Shown: one piece after another, positions 62,246 to 64,000 of the stretch | How positions within the stretch are numbered: position 1 is the stretch's first letter | Layout: every line of letters begins with the position of its first letter | DNA from: Desulfobacterium sp. | GTDB taxonomy: Bacteria > Desulfobacterota > Desulfobacteria > Desulfobacterales > Desulfobacteraceae | DNA length: 64,000 nucleotides | Assembly: GCA_030145245.1 (NCBI GenBank) | Contig: JAQYWC010000011.1 | Coordinates: 62,001 to 126,000, forward strand | Direction of reading: 5' to 3' | The notes under the pieces: generated by a model | Database searches by the model: none | Seen by the model: the letters and a program-made list of their open reading frames with translations, nothing else | What the model was told of the DNA's origin: nothing | Position numbers and translations under genes: made by a program

Positions 62246-64000
62246 CTACCGGGAGACGTAGCAAAACCCTGTGAAATCAGGATCCTGGTATTCGTCCTGG
62301 ATCGCAAACACAAGCACCTCATCGGCATCTGATTTCGCCAGCACGTTTTCCGCGCACTGTTGCATTGCATGGTTGCGGTTCTCCGCATTGGTATTGACAC
62401 AAATACCGGGACACAGGGCAACTTTGCGACCCAGGCTGTGGCCATATGAGACCTTGAATATGGCTGGAGCCTTCATATGGCCCATTTGTTGTGCTACCTC
62501 GGTGCGCATGGTGTCCAGCTGCTTTTCAAATTCCAGCTGTTGGGTATAGTTGAAACCGAGAATGTTGAATGAAACCTTCAGCCAGTCTTCAAACCCGTGC
62601 CGGGCAAAGGCTGCCAGTATGGCTTTCCAGCGGGGCGTGAATGGCCGTGACGGTGGTTGTGGGACCTGGCCGGTTTTGTAGAGATGGTATTGGGTCAGAT
62701 AGCTTTTCTCAGACGTTTTATCAGCGCTTTCCTGTTCAGCAAAGGCGACATTCAGGTAGAGGCCCAGCAGCCGGGTTTCATTACCGAAGAATGCTGCGTA
62801 TTGTCTTCGCCAGACCAGGTAAAACAGACGTTCCGCTTCACTGTGGAGCAGTTCCATCATGAGTTGCAGCTCATCCAGTGATAACGGCCGGGCCGTGTCA
62901 CTGCTGTCCGGGGTGAAGTTCGCACCCATGACGCCCAATTGCTCATGGGTGATCACCAGGGGAAGCCGTTGCTCTTCCGGCGTGGTCCTGAATTGATCCA
63001 GCTGGGCTGGTGTCATGCCCTTGATGGGGGTCAGCCCGGTTAGATCGTCGATAAACCTGAGCGTCTGCTCTGAGGCATAGTCCACAAGTTTTCCCACCGT
63101 TGTTTTAAGGCTGAGCAATTTGCCTTGGTGGGCCGGATCCGCAACCCGGCCGCTCTTGGCTTCAATAACCAGCAGATGCCCGGCCATGGCAACCAGCAGG
63201 TCCACTTCATAGACTTTATTGTTGCTGCTGTGGCGCCATTTTACATTGGGAAACAATTCTGCGGACGGAAGGGCTTCACGGAACAGGGCAACCACGCCCT
63301 GCTCCAGGTGCATGGCGATTTTTCGATGGGTTTTGTCTGTGAGCACCCCAGAGGATTTTGCAAGTTCCGTGACCAACAGTTTGGGGTCCAAAAGCAATGA
63401 ATCGATACAACTGCATAAGTAATTGCCGTCGGGCATAAGCATGAAGGGACGTTTGCGGACCTCCCGATCCATCAATGACTGTGCGATACCGTCGAACCTG
63501 ATGGACTGAATATCGTGGCAGAGAAGTTTCATCACAGCCTCTACCCTTGCCTCACTCTTAAATCCCTGGTTCATGGCAAGCAACTCCCCGGGGGCAAGCT
63601 GAAAACACCGGGTTAGATCATCCGGCAGTTCCACATCCCAGGATCTGTCTGACCATGAGGTTTGCATCCAGTCATTAAACCGGTTTTCAATGGTATCCCC
63701 TGCGGTTGACAGCAACGTTACCACATCATTACCTGATATGCCCAAGGGATTGTGAAAATCAAATAAACTGGCGTAATCAACTGCTTTTTGCCGGGCTAAC
63801 GTCCTTGTGGTTACGGGTATATCGCCACGCCGTTGCAGGGTTGAGTAAGCGGACAATATCAGCATTCGGAGGTCTGTGTCTTTATGTTCACTCTTAGAAA
63901 GACGTTCCATAAAGCCAACCATTGAATGGATATGGACATTCCTGACTAACAATTTAAGATGGAAATTGATGTCATATACGATCTTTAAGGTCGGGAGTTT
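62246..64000 (-). CDS. large hypothetical protein with possible PD-(D/E)XK nuclease motif (5' end outside)
   Basis: The frame is open through the right window edge, so at least 584 residues are encoded and the start is not in the window. Near the middle is KVYEVDLLVAMAGHLLVIEAKSG, with the spacing of a PD-(D/E)XK nuclease core (Asp in EVD, then EAK). The C-terminal part has GRKVALCPGICVNTNAEN and Cys residues. The rest is helical. I do not recognise the full-length family. It may be a restriction-like or DNA-processing enzyme. Confidence 0.65.
   Translation of the reverse strand, partial: KLPTLKIVYDINFHLKLLVRNVHIHSMVGFMERLSKSEHKDTDLRMLILSAYSTLQRRGDIPVTTRTLARQKAVDYASLFDFHNPLGISGNDVVTLLSTAGDTIENRFNDWMQTSWSDRSWDVELPDDLTRCFQLAPGELLAMNQGFKSEARVEAVMKLLCHDIQSIRFDGIAQSLMDREVRKRPFMLMPDGNYLCSCIDSLLLDPKLLVTELAKSSGVLTDKTHRKIAMHLEQGVVALFREALPSAELFPNVKWRHSSNNKVYEVDLLVAMAGHLLVIEAKSGRVADPAHQGKLLSLKTTVGKLVDYASEQTLRFIDDLTGLTPIKGMTPAQLDQFRTTPEEQRLPLVITHEQLGVMGANFTPDSSDTARPLSLDELQLMMELLHSEAERLFYLVWRRQYAAFFGNETRLLGLYLNVAFAEQESADKTSEKSYLTQYHLYKTGQVPQPPSRPFTPRWKAILAAFARHGFEDWLKVSFNILGFNYTQQLEFEKQLDTMRTEVAQQMGHMKAPAIFKVSYGHSLGRKVALCPGICVNTNAENRNHAMQQCAENVLAKSDADEVLVFAIQDEYQDPDFTGFCYVSR

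Noticed and set aside
1-64000. CRISPR array
   Set aside because: No series of regularly spaced repeats was found; the only short tandem repeat is (TCAAC)3.

Overview
The window looks like the chromosome of a Gram-negative, probably anaerobic bacterium. The best guess is a deltaproteobacterial sulfate reducer (Desulfobacterota, Desulfobacterales-like). The grounds are outer-membrane polysaccharide export genes, an exosortase of the XrtD type with an EpsI tail, pyruvate phosphate dikinase, QueH in place of an oxygen-era QueG, and general codon use. This placement is inference from gene content; no rRNA gene is present.

Most of the window (about 0-50 kb) is an exopolysaccharide / protein-sorting locus. 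It opens with a TPR protein, a membrane coiled-coil protein and an ExeA-like ATPase fused to an OmpA domain (290-5510), then rfbB-rfbA-rfbC for dTDP-4-keto-6-deoxysugars (5598-8091). A housekeeping block follows: ppdK, an ABC-F ATPase, a small membrane protein and a PilB/GspE ATPase with a cyclic-nucleotide-binding tail (8165-15354). The sugar-nucleotide and assembly cluster starts at 15799. It has a frameshifted UDP-GlcNAc 2-epimerase, a TviB/TviC-like pair for UDP-GalNAcA, and decayed gmd and fcl genes.

From about 21 to 35 kb the DNA is conspicuously AT-rich and damaged by insertion sequences. It holds a large secreted glycosidase-like protein, an IS3-type element, a flippase, a pyruvyltransferase, a glycosyltransferase, a MurB-like protein, a broken IS66 transposase and an O-antigen ligase/polymerase-like protein. 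From 35 to 50.4 kb come two more glycosyltransferases, a radical SAM protein, exosortase/EpsI, a WecA-like initiating transferase, one VPLPA/PEP-CTERM-type secreted protein behind a canonical sigma-54 promoter, and the classical exosortase-associated export operon: PrsT-like TPR lipoprotein, Wza-like export protein, beta-barrel protein, GumC/Wzz-like protein, tyrosine kinase and ExeA-like ATPase. Together these would make activated sugars, assemble and flip lipid-linked units, polymerise and export them, and anchor or process a sorted surface protein.

From 50.5 kb the content changes: queH, yggS and maf (minus strand), an intact tRNA-Leu(UAA), and then only the 3' part of a tRNA-Arg(UCU). Next to this tRNA scar lies a three-gene minus-strand operon (53290-59356): a multi-PAS/GAF protein with a degenerate histidine-kinase core, a CHAT (caspase-like) protease with a receiver-like N-terminus, and an unrecognised 432-residue protein. 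This is the best candidate for an undescribed signalling or defence system. The right end has an IS3 transposase remnant, a small exported protein, a chemoreceptor with a large in-frame internal deletion, and a partial gene for a large protein with a possible PD-(D/E)XK nuclease motif.
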